Positions 25,697 to 38,118 of a stretch of 64,000 bases of DNA are shown one piece after another (within the stretch, counting starts at the first letter, position 1; the number at the start of each line of letters is the position of its first letter). Below the pieces are notes generated by a model. That model was not told the origin of the DNA and ran no database searches. It saw nothing but the letters and a program-made list of their open reading frames with translations. This stretch comes from Physcomitrium patens. Its lineage: Eukaryota; Streptophyta; Bryopsida; Funariales; Funariaceae. The translations under genes and the position numbers were made by a program. Where the stretch lies: contig NC_037256.1 in NCBI RefSeq assembly GCF_000002425.4, forward strand, positions 12,123,556 to 12,187,555, written 5' to 3'.

Positions 25697-25700
<4 letters not shown>
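25208..25700 (-). repeat. LTR of family C (5' LTR of the decayed remnant)
   Basis: It starts TATCAAGGACGTGAATCTC immediately after the leader repeats and a CACTCTTGTCAAAC junction. It is homologous along its length to 49816-50230 (same orientation) and to 57910-58447 (inverted). Shared blocks include CATTCTTG, CTAACTAAGA and GACTAACTTGTTGATTAAGT-like sequence, and an end near a TA microsatellite. Sense strand (minus) is inferred from the attached remnant. Confidence 0.65.

Positions 25701-25728
<28 letters not shown>
25700..25728. repeat. TA microsatellite
   Basis: Uninterrupted TA dinucleotides. Others in the window lie at 9759-9786, 26585-26607, 30175-30203, 30311-30341, 38086-38117, 40399-40416, 49333-49361 and 61731-61765. 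Confidence 0.95.
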
Positions 25729-25729
<1 letters not shown>

Positions 25730-25732
<3 letters not shown>

Positions 25733-26700
25733 ATTTTGATAACAAATATATACATAAAAATGATAAGACATCATCAAGATTCAATAATTTAAATATATTT
25801 TTTGTTGGATTTAAGATTAATACTTACGTCATTGATTTAAAATACTATTAAATTAACCACTTAAAACTTAATTAGACCTAGGTATATAAAATTATACTTC
25901 TCAATTTTGTTGGCAGTGATGTGTTGATTCTCTAAGGGGTGAAAGAATGGAACTCTTGAGATCATATGTAGTGGTGAAGCATGGATAAGGGCTGTAATAG
26001 AATAATCAAAAAGAAGACGAAGTGAAATTAGTGTATTTGTTTGCTTCTCATTGACATGACATTGAGTACCTATTGTAAAAATTTAAAAGATTACAAAAAA
26101 TAAAATAAATGTGAAAGATTAGCTGCAAAGGTATAATCCTATAGTAAGAAGATTTTTTTACATCAAATGGAAGTTGGAGAGTAGTTAGAAAAGAATTTTG
26201 AAGAAGAATTAAGAAGAGAGACATGGCAAGAAGAGAATTTTTTGAGAATACCAAATTATGAAAAAATATTTAAACAAAGAAAATGATTAACAAATATGTT
26301 GGTGGAAATAACAACTGTATTTTACTAATAATGATAGGTCAATTCAAGATGTAGGTGGGTCTATTGATTATTCCCCTTGATTTGTTCACAGGATTGATGC
26401 ACACCAACAAAGAAATATTAAAAAGCCAATTACAAAGCACCATGCTGATAATGAACCACCACTAATTATCATCACAAACAGATAAATGTACATGTTGCAT
26501 TCACAGCACCAAAATTTGAACAATGTTCACAAAAGAGAAAAACGATGTTGAAAAAAAACGATCTGTTTGTTTGTTTGTGTGTTTATATATATATATATAT
26601 ATATATAAAAAAATGATCCTGCAATGAGAATTTTCTTCAAGAGCTCTGAAAAACAAGAAGATATGAAGAACAAACTCATCAACCATGTTACTACTTAGAC
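25730..26700. other. AT-rich intergenic DNA
   Basis: No gene supported. It contains a GTTT run near 26560 and a TA run at 26585-26607. Confidence 0.5.
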
Positions 26701-27980
26701 CATACTCGTTAGGAACGAGAGGTAATGCAAAAGAGTGAATGGTGACGGTTAGCTCATGGGCAGAAAGGAACACATCCACCGCGAATAGCGGCAGTATTTC
26801 GATCCTGCACCGCAAATAGCAAAAATCCAGTCCCATCGGGATCATGCGGCGAAAGCAGCAGCATCGTCAGCATGTCCGCATCGCAACGGGATCCGACGCC
26901 AGGAGGAAGAGGACTAAGAGGAGCAGGAGGGCGACGATGCCATCGGGATCGACCGAGCCCCGCGTACACGATTCCACACTCGCCGCCCCTGCACAGCTCC
27001 ACAGCAATCAGCGAGACCCAGCAGGCCTTCTGCGTCGCCACCTGGGGTTTCGGATCGGAGCCATAGTCACAGACCCACACCCGCGCTAGCTCGCTCGCTT
27101 GCTTACTCACTCACGCACTCACTCACTCGATCGATCTGTAGCCACGCCAGTCGTTTCCTGGTGGCATTGCGTGAGAGGAGGAGGGAGGGGGATCGGATAC
27201 CGAGCCCTACTGATTCGAATGTAGACAGATACACATGTCTGTCGGGAGCACGGCGTGGTGGTGGTGTCTAGGCGAGGCCCGACGCTCTTGATCCGGTCCA
27301 CGCCGCGCAGACTTCGAAGACGTCCAGGATTCGTGAACAGCTACTGCTGTTGTTGTTACCATCACCACCCCCACCACTACTACGGCGGTGCGGGTGTATC
27401 GTCGTTGCCTGCAGCAATGGTGGGCGTTGGGCTTCGTTGAAGGCTGGGAGCGAGTCATATGCGGCAAGTCTCCCTGGCACAGTCCCCGAGAGATCCCCCC
27501 CCCCCCCCCACCTTACCTTCGCTTGAGCTGCTGCTTCTCCTCCTCCTGGCATCCCAACGACAGATATAACTTGCGCACACTTACACATTTATATATTAGT
27601 ATATGTATACAGATGTAGATATCTTATTCTATGGCTGGCCCACAAATACAGTTGCCTTCTTTTCTTTCCCAGGAGGTGGCACAAAATATCTCCGGTTCTC
27701 TCTCTCTCCCTCTCAGTGATCATCCATCACCACCGCTTTGGCCCTTTGGATATGCATGGGAGCCCACGCTGTTGAAGCAGAAGAAGAAGAATCCATCACC
27801 ACCACCACCACAATGCTATGGGCAAGATGAAGATGCTGCCGATGCTTTGCTCGTTGTCGCAGTTTCATTGTGCTGGAATTGCCACCTAAAATATATAACT
27901 TGGCTTTTAGGGTTTGTTCGCGCAGAAGATCGTTGATATCCCCGTTAGATGCTTTTGAAGACGTATTTTTCAACATGCTT
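26700..27980. other. GC-rich island, possible untranslated or broken gene start
   Basis: The most GC-rich stretch in the left half. It has CTCA and GATC tetranucleotide runs near 27070-27135, a C15 run at 27495-27509, CT-rich tracts and short Arg- or Pro-rich frames on both strands (for example 26844-27089 plus and 27631-27936 plus). No domain is recognised and no frame dominates. Composition is like that of plant 5' leader or promoter regions, but the following 3.7 kb on the right and the preceding 1 kb on the left are gene-free. Confidence 0.4.
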
Positions 27981-30173
27981 CATTTTCAACAAACCCTGGT
28001 GGGTGAAACTATTCGTCAGGATGTTGTGTAGTGGTTGAATTAGAGGTCTCGTACATCCAGTATGGTAAAACATGTTATTATACCAATTGAATTTGGTGAG
28101 AATCTCACTTACTATTTTATTTTACATTTAGAAAACTAGTCCAAAATGTTGTATAGGAAAAGATGAGATGGAATGCATTTGTTCCCTGCATGGTAGGAAT
28201 AGTTCTGTCTACTTGAATTTGCGTTCAGTCCATCTCAAGAAGTGGTGTTTACAAAGGCCAATACTTCTAATGGGAGAGTATTTTTCACTATACAGCGGAC
28301 TTTTGTAAAACTTTTCTACCATGAATTTCTAAGTAGAAAGACATCTTAATTTAAATATGAACTAATCAAACAAGTAAAATAAATTTATCTGTAGTATAAA
28401 ATGATAATTCTATTACTATAAATACTACATCTTGGTTTTGTTTTTGAATGGTTTTTTAGTACAAAATTTAAATATATTTTTATTACATTCCATTTAAAAC
28501 TTTGAAGCTTAATCAGTTTTCTTGATGTGTAAAAATATAAATATAAAATATAGCTTGAGTAAGAACCATTATGTGCCAATTAACTTTTACTATGATGATT
28601 TTATTATGATTAATAATTGAATTCTAAATTCTAAAATTTTGAAATTTTAAAAATATTCTAATTAATACTCAAAATTATATATTACATTGTAATTTTTTTC
28701 TTTGGTTTTTTAAGTGATAGATTTGAACAGTTCTTTTAATTATAAAACACAAATTTTGATAATTTTTTGAAAAAAAAGATTATTTCTACAAAAATAAATT
28801 ATACAACATAATATCATTTTTAAATCTTTTAAAGCTAAACTCTAACAAGACAATAACATTTAGATATATATTATTTACATATTTTATTTTGATTTATTAT
28901 GTTTAAAAGACAAATCAGTCTTAATTTCTTATTTGTTCAAAATTTCTATTAATTAACTATTATTTTTAATTTTTATTGATAGTTTATGTTATAACTTTTT
29001 AATATGATATTTTACTATCAAAACATGTGAAAAATAAGTAACTTTTTATGTTTTAAATCAAATTTAAAATTAAATTTATATTGCACGATTTAAAGTTATT
29101 GCATTCTACTATACTATTGTAATTAAAAATCATAATGTTGCAATTATTATTTTAGATGTAAAATTTTTTATGTAAAAATAATAAATCATTTAATAATAAA
29201 AAGTATATATGTATGTATATATATATAATTTATTTTAATTTATTATTTACTTATTTATTTATTTGGATGTCAAATTTTAAATTTTAATTAAAATAAGACG
29301 ACTCATTGTGATTTTAACAATGATGCCTAACATAGGATAAACAAAGAATAGTTGTCCATATATAAGAAAATAAAATTATTCTACAAATATTCAAGTAGCT
29401 ACAACAATATTTCTATCTCCATGTCTCGGGCCACAAATAATAATGGAGATATAAGTTTTAGAAACATACTAATGATGTCTCTTTTCTTACCTATTGATGC
29501 AAAGGTGCTTTTAGAGCTTATTAACAACAATAATGACAATGACAAAGTATGTGGCACCGTCTGTGCACTCTTGATATTTTTCAACAAAGAAATGCAACAT
29601 TTTTTATTCTAAGAGTTTTATCACCATGACATTGCTTTTCTAAACAAAAAAATACATTGTTCATCAAAATGAAATAAGGAGCTAGACAACAATGCTTAGT
29701 TAGCAATGACTTAATACCTTCAAATACCATTTCAATCAAGTTTGTGAGCTCAATTATTTTACAATCCAACAAAAAACAATGTTATAGATCCATGGCAAAG
29801 TTAATGGTGCAAACTTCAATATTTTGATGGGTTTAAGATTTTTTATTATATAGCTTATAGAACTCTTACAAAGTCTTATTAATGTGTAAAGTAGTAGATA
29901 GTATTGAGGTCAATTTTATTAGAGATTAGTCAATAAATGATCAAAATTCTCATTTCTTATCCTTGTAGTAATATGAAAATCCAAAAATTTGAAATCTAAA
30001 AATCTTTATTATAACCATGTTGAGCTACAAGAAATCCTTGTAAGTGATAATATTGAAATTATATCACAAAAATAATCATTCATTTCTCATTTAAATAAAA
30101 TAATATTTTTTTAATAAAATCAACTAATTATACAAATAAAGATATTTTATACACCTATAATAAGTTTATAGTG

Positions 30174-30204
<31 letters not shown>

Positions 30205-30309
30205 AGTATAATTATCAGATTAATATCATTAATTTTATTTATCTTTTTTTTTTAAAATTTTATTTTTAGCATTTTTATAATACAATCACTAAAACATCAA
30301 TTTTTTTGA

Positions 30310-30341
<32 letters not shown>

Positions 30342-31723
30342 TCCAAAATAGAATATAATTAATGTGTAGATAATAGTAAGTTAGATAAAAAAAGAAAATG
30401 GACCTTACATCCTAACATCTTTAAAATGGATAGAAGAGCTTATAGAACTCTTTTGAAGCTCCACTATCTTATGTTTGTTTTTGAGTATTTCATGCATAAT
30501 TATGCTAGATTGTGGTATTTTAGGATTCTAAGATAATGTCATGTTGGACCCAGACATAATTTTTTTTCTTAACATCTACAATTTATTCCATCTTTTAAGA
30601 AAGATTATCTTATATTCAAGATATTTTTTTATCTTCTTATATGTGACTTTCTTTAAAAAAATCCTATATTTGAAGAGGTCTTGCAAAATGAGTTTCATAT
30701 TGCGGTAATTCATCTATATTTCAAATTCAAAATTAAGTTTTTTAAATAGAATCTAGATAGTTTATATACATAACTCTCTCAACAGTGACTAAATGGTCAA
30801 TAGTATTTTAAATTAGGGATGTAACAATTGTGCAAAATGAATTTATTTTTATACAAAAGCTTTCTAAGGACTCTATTTTTTTAGGCACAAAGGTTACTTA
30901 TCCATAATTAATGTAGTCGTCTTAGATTCTTTTTATCTTAGGTTTTTTCCAAAATTTGTATTGTCTAGTTTCTTGTTATAGAAGAAAACAACTAGATTAA
31001 CTTCTATCAATGATGAAACTAGATTTTTTCTGCCATAAATTTAGTATGACTCTTCTATGCCAAATAAGCTATATAAGTATAGTATCATTTTGTGCATAAA
31101 AATAAAATCATGTGTTTCATTAATTAAAAGTTAAATCTTCATTAAAAATAGAATTAAAATTTTCTAAATATAAATAAATAAAATATTACTTTTTTATATC
31201 AAATACATATTCAATTTTTTTCTTAAATTAATAATTTTACTCTTTAAGACTAATAATACCTATTAAGTTCAAAATTCAACTTTTTCAATTATCCTTAATA
31301 TTTTTTTCTCCATAGAATTCAAGTATAGTTTTTAGAGCTATAGACACAATTTTAGAAAACCTTCAATTAAATATTTTTGCTAAGTTAGATGGCAATATTG
31401 TTGGTCAATTGGTAAGTCTTAGTTATAATGTAAATATTCTAATTGTGAGTTAATATGGTACAATTTAATCTTGATAGGCTTTTGTAGTATAAACCACATA
31501 TATATTTTCATCCTTTAAGAAATTTAAAAACTGCAATTTAAAAGCTATTAGTTTTAAGTTTTTAAAGAACTTTCCAATCATTTAATTTTAGAAGAGAGAC
31601 ACCTTTCTAGATTAGATAACACCAAGTTCTTAGAATGTTAGATAAATTGTGATAAAACAATAAGTGCCTTCTAATTTAGATTTATACTAATGTTTAACTT
31701 CATTTAGAAACAATTATTGTTTT
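27981..31723. other. AT-rich intergenic DNA with TA microsatellites
   Basis: Stops in all frames. TA runs lie at 30175-30203 and 30311-30341. No TE domain was recognised, although block-like organisation suggests old repeats. Confidence 0.5.
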
Positions 31724-31800
31724 GCCTGGTCTCTAGTCTCCAAATATATTTTTTATTTGACAAGGTCAGGACCAATTTATTTGGAGACTAGAGAGCAGGC
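31724..31800. repeat. 27-bp inverted repeat (hairpin-forming)
   Basis: The left arm starts GCCTGGTCTCTAGTCTCC at 31724. The right arm ends with the complementary GGAGACTAGAGAGCAGGC at 31800. Arms of 27 bp differ at two positions and are separated by 23 bp. The element stands alone in AT-rich DNA. It could be a foldback remnant or a transcribed hairpin. Confidence 0.85.
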
Positions 31801-31849
31801 TAAACTCTTAGTGATCCTTGATTCAATTTTTGACATCAGATTCTTTTCT

Positions 31850-34168
31850 TTTCACTAAGAATGTAGAGTCATTTACATATTGTCTAAACATTTTTTGATA
31901 AAAGCTCCACGAAACATCAATACCATGTAAGCGATGCTTTTGCAGTTACTCCTTCCTCGATGATAAGCATTTCCTCCACTGTGAGAGAAAAAATTGGACA
32001 AAATTGGAAAAAATTGTCTTTCAATTGGACAAAAGTGTGGTAAGAGACTCTCTCGATTTATTCCCAACCAGCAGCAGCAGCGATGGCACCTTCGAAAGTG
32101 GATTCGTTGAGCATTTAGTGGTTACAAACTCAATCTCAGTCACCAATAAACCGGGACCATCAGCTTCTCGTGGACTGTCTGTTCCAGTTGCCGTACGATC
32201 ATCAGCATGACCACTAACGGAGGAATTCGTCAAGATGGAAAAATAAATAAATTAAAAAATTAGGATAAACGTGAAATACAAAAGGGGGGATGAGAAACAA
32301 AAGGATCATCATCTTTCTTTGCAAAAGGGGAAGGAAGGGGAAGGGCAGTGAGTGAGTGAGTCAGGGAATAGGGAAATATCGGTCGGGAGTGATGAAGGAA
32401 GGAAAGGGGTCTGTCTGTCTGAGAGGCCATCTGTCGATGTCAGGAGTCAAAAATTACGGGCACTTGCCAGATTCATTAGGAAAAATATTGGGCTCCACCG
32501 TCTCGGGCTTTACCGCTTCAGCTTTTGGGCCGTGTGATGGATCTAACCCATCTAACGCTAGTCCTCGTGTTGCCCAATGCTTGCTCTCTCTCTCTCTCTA
32601 TCGATGTATCTATGTATCTATCTAACTCATTGAGGTCTTGCACATCGCCACGCCACCGCTCTTCTTCTTCCCTCTGCCACCCGACGTACAGGAGGGCATC
32701 ACTTTCAATCCGCAGCGGGGAACATCTGTAATGTGGTGAGGGTGATGGCAAACTGAACCTCGCTCAATCATGCTGGCACTTTTAACACGCTGAAAATTAG
32801 TGGCACAAGTGCAGGTTTCGATGGAGTTTCTGGAGCAGCTAATAATATCTGGCCGAGTGTTCCATGGTCTGGCGGCGACATAGCCTGTGTCATGGGCAAT
32901 GGAGACGCAATCGATGTTCGGAACACACCAGGCCGTTGGATAGATTTCTCGTAGTGAAGGAGCAGTGGTAGGGTGTCGCAGACCATGGGTATGTCGGAAG
33001 TTGTTGACAGGAAGCAAGCCTGTGAGGGTTGTTCTGTGAACTAGTATTTTATTTCGGCCATTGAAGTGCGTCGGTTGGCGAAGGGCAATTGATCAGTCTC
33101 GCGAGTTCCTGATAGTAGTGATGCCCGCTTTGGAATAGATAGTGCAGGTAGATTATGGCAAAGTATGTGCTCATCGATTCAGATTTTTTGTTCTTATCGT
33201 GAATCGTTTTTTGTAACTGTGAGCGCAACTGGTTTTCTGAACTGAACTTGTGGGTATGAGCGCACCTGTGTTGTATTGTCACAGTTGGATCAGGCGTAGT
33301 TCTATAGTTTTGATAGTGATGAACGCGAAAAAATCGCAAGCCGACTTTGGATTTGGAGTCACAGCCCATGCGTAGTTACATTTTGTTAAGTGACCTCTCC
33401 GTCAGTGTTTTGGATCATTGCCAGCGACATCGCATTGTGTATTGGTCAATTGGGGTCAGCTGAGAATGTAGATTGACGTGTGTAAGTTTGGAGCGCTTCT
33501 GGTTGCAACGAATTTAAGACTTAGACGAAACTGGTCGCAGGAAGGAGAATCGGCGCAGTCGGTTTTAGCAAGTAGTATTGTGAGCACAGTTAGAGATTGT
33601 TCAGCAACACAGAATATTCCGTAAACGAAAGCCACGTTGTTCATTTTTGTACTGAATGCACCCAGTGTTCATAAAATTACTTTCCAAGTAAGCTTAACTT
33701 GCGGTTTAGTCTTAAAGCGGTAGCGCCAGTTGCGGGAGGTCGGCACAGTCCACCTGCTAACCCTAAGTTGCGTGCTTTACAAGCAGGCTAGCTGAGCCTT
33801 GAGGTGCGCACCAAGTTGGACGAATCACGCAGGACCACAAATGTTAATACAGGTGGTAAGTGAAGGGAACTGGAGAACAGAACGTTACGAAGACGTGACG
33901 GCGCAGTGGGACCAGCCACGCAACATCCTTGCAATATCCGTCATTATTCTCTGATCCAATCAGTTCAGTGTATTTAAGGTTTTATTGTCATCAACCGTCA
34001 ACTTTCATGCAGGGAGCGTTTAGCGAAGGTAGTCAAGTTAGTGTGCTTTCATGAAGAATCACGCTTTCATCTGTCCACAGCTGTAGAGAGGGAGAGTGTT
34101 CGAGTCACGTACTGATTCTTGCTCGTCACATCAATACCTGACCAAGCAATTCGTAGATGCGTAGAACT
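31850..34168. other. GC-richer island upstream of the two-exon gene
   Basis: Low-copy sequence containing a CT tract (32583-32600), TCTA tetranucleotides and many short frames on both strands, the longest 131 codons (32622-33017 minus), none recognisable. The right part is the presumed promoter and leader of the gene at 34223. Confidence 0.4.
33971..33977 (+). promoter_or_regulatory. TATA-like box
   Basis: TATTTAA lies 246 bp upstream of the ATG at 34223 in otherwise GC-moderate DNA. It would give a leader of roughly 215 nt. This is a position-based guess only. Confidence 0.3.
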
Positions 34169-34222
34169 TGATCCAGGGATTGCACCAGTCAATGTGATTC
34201 GTCGGGGCACTACGGTATTGAC

Positions 34223-35969
34223 ATGTTTAGACATTACCAAGTCACTAGGGACCTCGAGTCCCAGAGCTGGAGCGAGGCACCGAGTCTAATAGATTTTTCC
34301 AAGGAAGAGGGACCTGTATTTGAGGATAGATATGCGCAATGGACGCGACAATACCTGGAGCTCAGTCCACAAACCCAGCCGTTGAGCACAAGACCTAGAG
34401 AAAAATGGTTACAATCACGGGATGAATCTAGAATTACAGATGATGGACGATCTCGGGTGGTTCGATGGTCAACGCCATCATCCGTCGCTTCTGTGGAAGT
34501 CCGAAGTGGGGATTATGTATCAGATCATCGAATTAATATGGAACGTGCTGCAGTCAGCAGGTATTTGCTATGAACACTTAACTTCTTATGTGAGAGCCTT
34601 TTGCAGTGCTTTCGGAGTGATAATTTACCTTGCAAATAACCTGTGCACTATGCCTGGCACATCCCAAAGTTCATAAATTTCACAATCATATGGCAATAAA
34701 GTAGCACCGTCTTGAAATGGGATTTGTTTTACAAGCATAAAGTAGGTCTACACGAGGATTTTCTCTAAGCCTGAAGTTTTCAGCCATTTCACGATCAGTC
34801 ACAACGTGCCGACACGCCGAGTCCGACAAAAAATTGCGGAATTGTTCGTAACGAACTCTTAGTTTAACTCCCAGTTCAGGTCCCGAAGTTTGCGTGAGCA
34901 TTTGTCAACAATATTTGAAGTAGCAACGTGTGATTCACTGATCGGTGAAGATCCAGTACACTTATTGCAATAAATTAGTTGGGTGGTATAGTTTGTTCGA
35001 CAATGTGGCTGGAATCAGTCACGTGGGATATCACTCGTAGAGCCGTCTACAATGAAGTGGAAAATTCTCCTCAGTATGTCGGTGATATAATTTGTTCGAC
35101 AATGTCCGATTAACCTTCAGAGTGTTTGACCAATATTCTGCAGATTTTCACCTGCTGGAAACCAGATTCAGGACTCAACGACAGCATGCTCACAACAAGC
35201 GGCGAAGCAATGGAAGCTATGTCTTCCACGACCAGACCTGCCCAAGTTTCTCAGGATATCGTCCCCAACTTCTTCATCAACGAGGGAATCCGGTACCTCT
35301 TTGGACAACATGGTGGCCGAAGCGAGTGCTTCGTCAAGTCCACCTTGTCTCAGACGTCCGGACCAGCATAGATCCTCGGTAGTCTGTCCAACATTCTCTA
35401 TGGATTTAGGTCAATTAGTTACAGACCTGGACGTGGGAGAACAGCGTGGAAGGCTCAGCGGTATGACACCACAGACCAAGCCACAAAATGGGGAGGTTGT
35501 GTTCACAGACAGCTCCTCAACCCGGGGTCGCAAGAAGCTAAGAAGGATGTTGGCAGCTTCAAGCACAACCGCATCCGAATGTGAGGACACATCAGCATCG
35601 CCTGAATTGACGTTGCCCTACAACGGCAACGCACAAACTGTTCCCACAGGGACTCCACATCCACCCAAGACGTCCGGGAAATCGCCTCCGGGTGGCGAAG
35701 AGAAGCACTTGATCCTGCAGGCCGCAACAGCGCTTCTAATGCTATTGACGAATGAGCCCACTCCGTCGTCCGCGGCAGCGCGTCCACCTGGACTTTCGTC
35801 GCCATCAAACGCGGACCTGTTGTCCGACATCGACGAATCTGAACGGCGAGGCTCAGCTTGTAGTCAAGCATCGGGCGACGCAGCGACGGGCTCCATTCTT
35901 CCCAGACCCTGCACCAAGCGTCGATACCGGCTGATGTCGGATCTGATGGCGGAGACTTCCAGGCTCTGA
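34223..35969 (+). CDS. Two-exon gene for a 387-residue Ser/Pro-rich protein of unknown function
   Basis: Exon 1 is 34223-34560 and exon 2 is 35144-35969. The intron has GT at 34561 (GCAG/GTATTT) and AG at 35143 (TTCTGCAG). The junction phase is exact: two bases (AG) from exon 1 plus A from exon 2 make an Arg codon, and the joined frame is open for 387 codons to TGA. An in-frame TGA at 34169 precedes the ATG. The N-terminal part is mixed, with a charged segment (FSKEEGPVFEDRYAQWTRQY). The middle is Ser, Pro and Thr rich and probably disordered. Two basic patches occur, GRKKLRRML and, at the very C-terminus, KRRYRLMSDLMAETSRL, which looks like a conserved short motif or nuclear targeting signal. 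No enzyme domain, signal peptide or membrane helix is visible. A nuclear role is a guess. The alternative frame in exon 1 (DDLGWFDGQRHHPSLLW) is also open but does not join in phase. Confidence 0.6.
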
Positions 35970-36950
35970 GTCTCGGAAGACGGGTAGATCTCCGCCGTTG
36001 TTGTTGTCGTCGTAGTTCCAGCTTTCACTGGCCCATGCGATTTGTCTGCAACATCGGCACTGTACATACTGTCGTCCAGCATTGAATCTAGACTCCAGAC
36101 TCTTGTGGAGGAAGAGCAAATTTTGCTGCAGCCACTGAGCAGATTCCCGCAGCCAAGGCTCTTATGCGCTGATTGCTATTCCTAGTGTGGCTGTCCGGTA
36201 TTGTAAAAATTGACTGTGCTTTGAATGCACGAGGTGCCATGCAATCCAGCCTCACGCTTCGCCGTTGCCAGTGCCGGGAAACGATATTTTCCTCTGTATT
36301 CACTCGCTGTCAGAAAACTTTTCTTTTTTATATAAATGTATACATATAAACAAAACACAACCCATTTTTCTTCCCTTTTCTTTTCCTACCCTTTTAATTA
36401 TTATTGTTGTTTTAGTCATTCGTGTCATGTTGTGGCCTGAACTCACTCCCTCTGCGTCTGTTCACCACCATGAGCTGTGCATGGCTGGTTTCTAAGTATC
36501 ATTCTGAGCAATTATAAAAGAAAAATAACAATCTGAACCACATTAACAGAAGGTAATGCTGCTGTGGTTTTAAGTAATAAGAAGCTGCAGTTTGAAAAGA
36601 GTATGCTGAAATTGCTTTGGTGCAGACAGAAAAACGAACACAGTATTGAATTAATGGCTCTGGTTCGATTATGTCTTAACGTGAAAGTGTTTCAAAAGAA
36701 TGGGTGTGAAGTTTCCGTGAGATAAAACATGATCTATGGATCATGTTTTTCAGACTTCTTTTCAGAGGTTTCTTTTTTCTTCGTTTTGATTGCATCTATC
36801 AGAATGCGGCATGTTTTGAATATTGGAGTAGATTCACATGATACAGTTAATGTTAAAAGATTTTGTAGAATGAACGCAAAATTTACTGGTTCAGGCATCA
36901 AGCATTTTAGTACTTTGATGTGCTACTTCAAAGTTTTATAGATGGTGGTG
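35970..36950 (+). other. 3' flank of the two-exon gene
   Basis: GC content falls gradually to the AT-rich background by about 36.5 kb, as expected of a 3' untranslated region and terminator. Short frames only. No clear single polyadenylation signal could be singled out. Confidence 0.4.
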
Positions 36951-38083
36951 TAAATGATGTGAACAGTCGTTTGATTCTACATTCCTGTTTGGTTTTTTTC
37001 TGTTTGCTTTTGTATCTTTCGATTATTTGCTTTAAGTTGGGTTGTAAGTGTTCTAAGTTTCAAAGATGTTTTATTATCAGATTCGATCATTGAAGTACAA
37101 AACTTAGAAAATACATCAAAGTAACCTACAAATCGGTAGTCCAGAAAAACTTAAACAACACACTTAAGACACTATGATATTTATTTGAATAAACAAATAG
37201 ATTAGTTTAATTAGAAATAAATGGATTGGTAACAATTCATGTTAAAATTGATCAAGGTAAGTACTTAGATTCTTATGAAATATATATATATATATAGTAA
37301 AAATTTACTTAAATTTATAAATAATATTTTTTAATCATATTAAATTACATATAAAATTTTATAGTGTATTATGATCCATATTGTAATTAATAATAATTAT
37401 GGAATGGTAGGGCAACAAAAGAAATTAGCAATTAATATAGAATGTCTTGAAACTTAAAGTGTTGTAAAATCCTACTATTTGATATTAATTATGACTAAAC
37501 ATACTTCAATTTTATTTTTTGTTTATTAACATTACTTTAAAATTTTGATTTGTTTAGTAAATTTTAGGTGTATTTAAATAAAATAAAAATTAATATTTTT
37601 AAAATATATATATTTTTTTTATTAGAAAGTCTAAATTTTTTATTTTAGTTTTTTATATTCATAATAATTAGTGGACTAATCTTATTTTTAGGTTTAAATG
37701 TAAAATCTAAAATTTGCAATCTTTATTGAGGTATTTTATTACATAGTTATGTTAAAAGTTTTCTATATAAAATTTTATTGTATTAATTGATAAATAAAAC
37801 CTTTTATAATAAATTAAATAATAATTCAATTAAAAAAGTGATATTTCTACCAAAAAATTTATTATTTCTACCCAACGTTATATTGCATCTACTACACTAT
37901 TATTGTTGTTGTCATCTTATGACCTATTGTATTTTAGCAATAGCTTTATCTAGACATTTGAAAAAAAAAAAAAAAAATTGTGCATTCTCAAGACCCCTAC
38001 TCGGTGAGTTGTAGTAAAGATAGAAGTATTAGACCTTGGTACTAAAAACAATCTCCATAATATTCCTAACATATAAACTATCT

Positions 38084-38118
<35 letters not shown>

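Noticed and set aside
32622..33017. 131-codon minus-strand frame as a gene
   Set aside because: No domain, heavy overlap with other frames on both strands, and no splice model.
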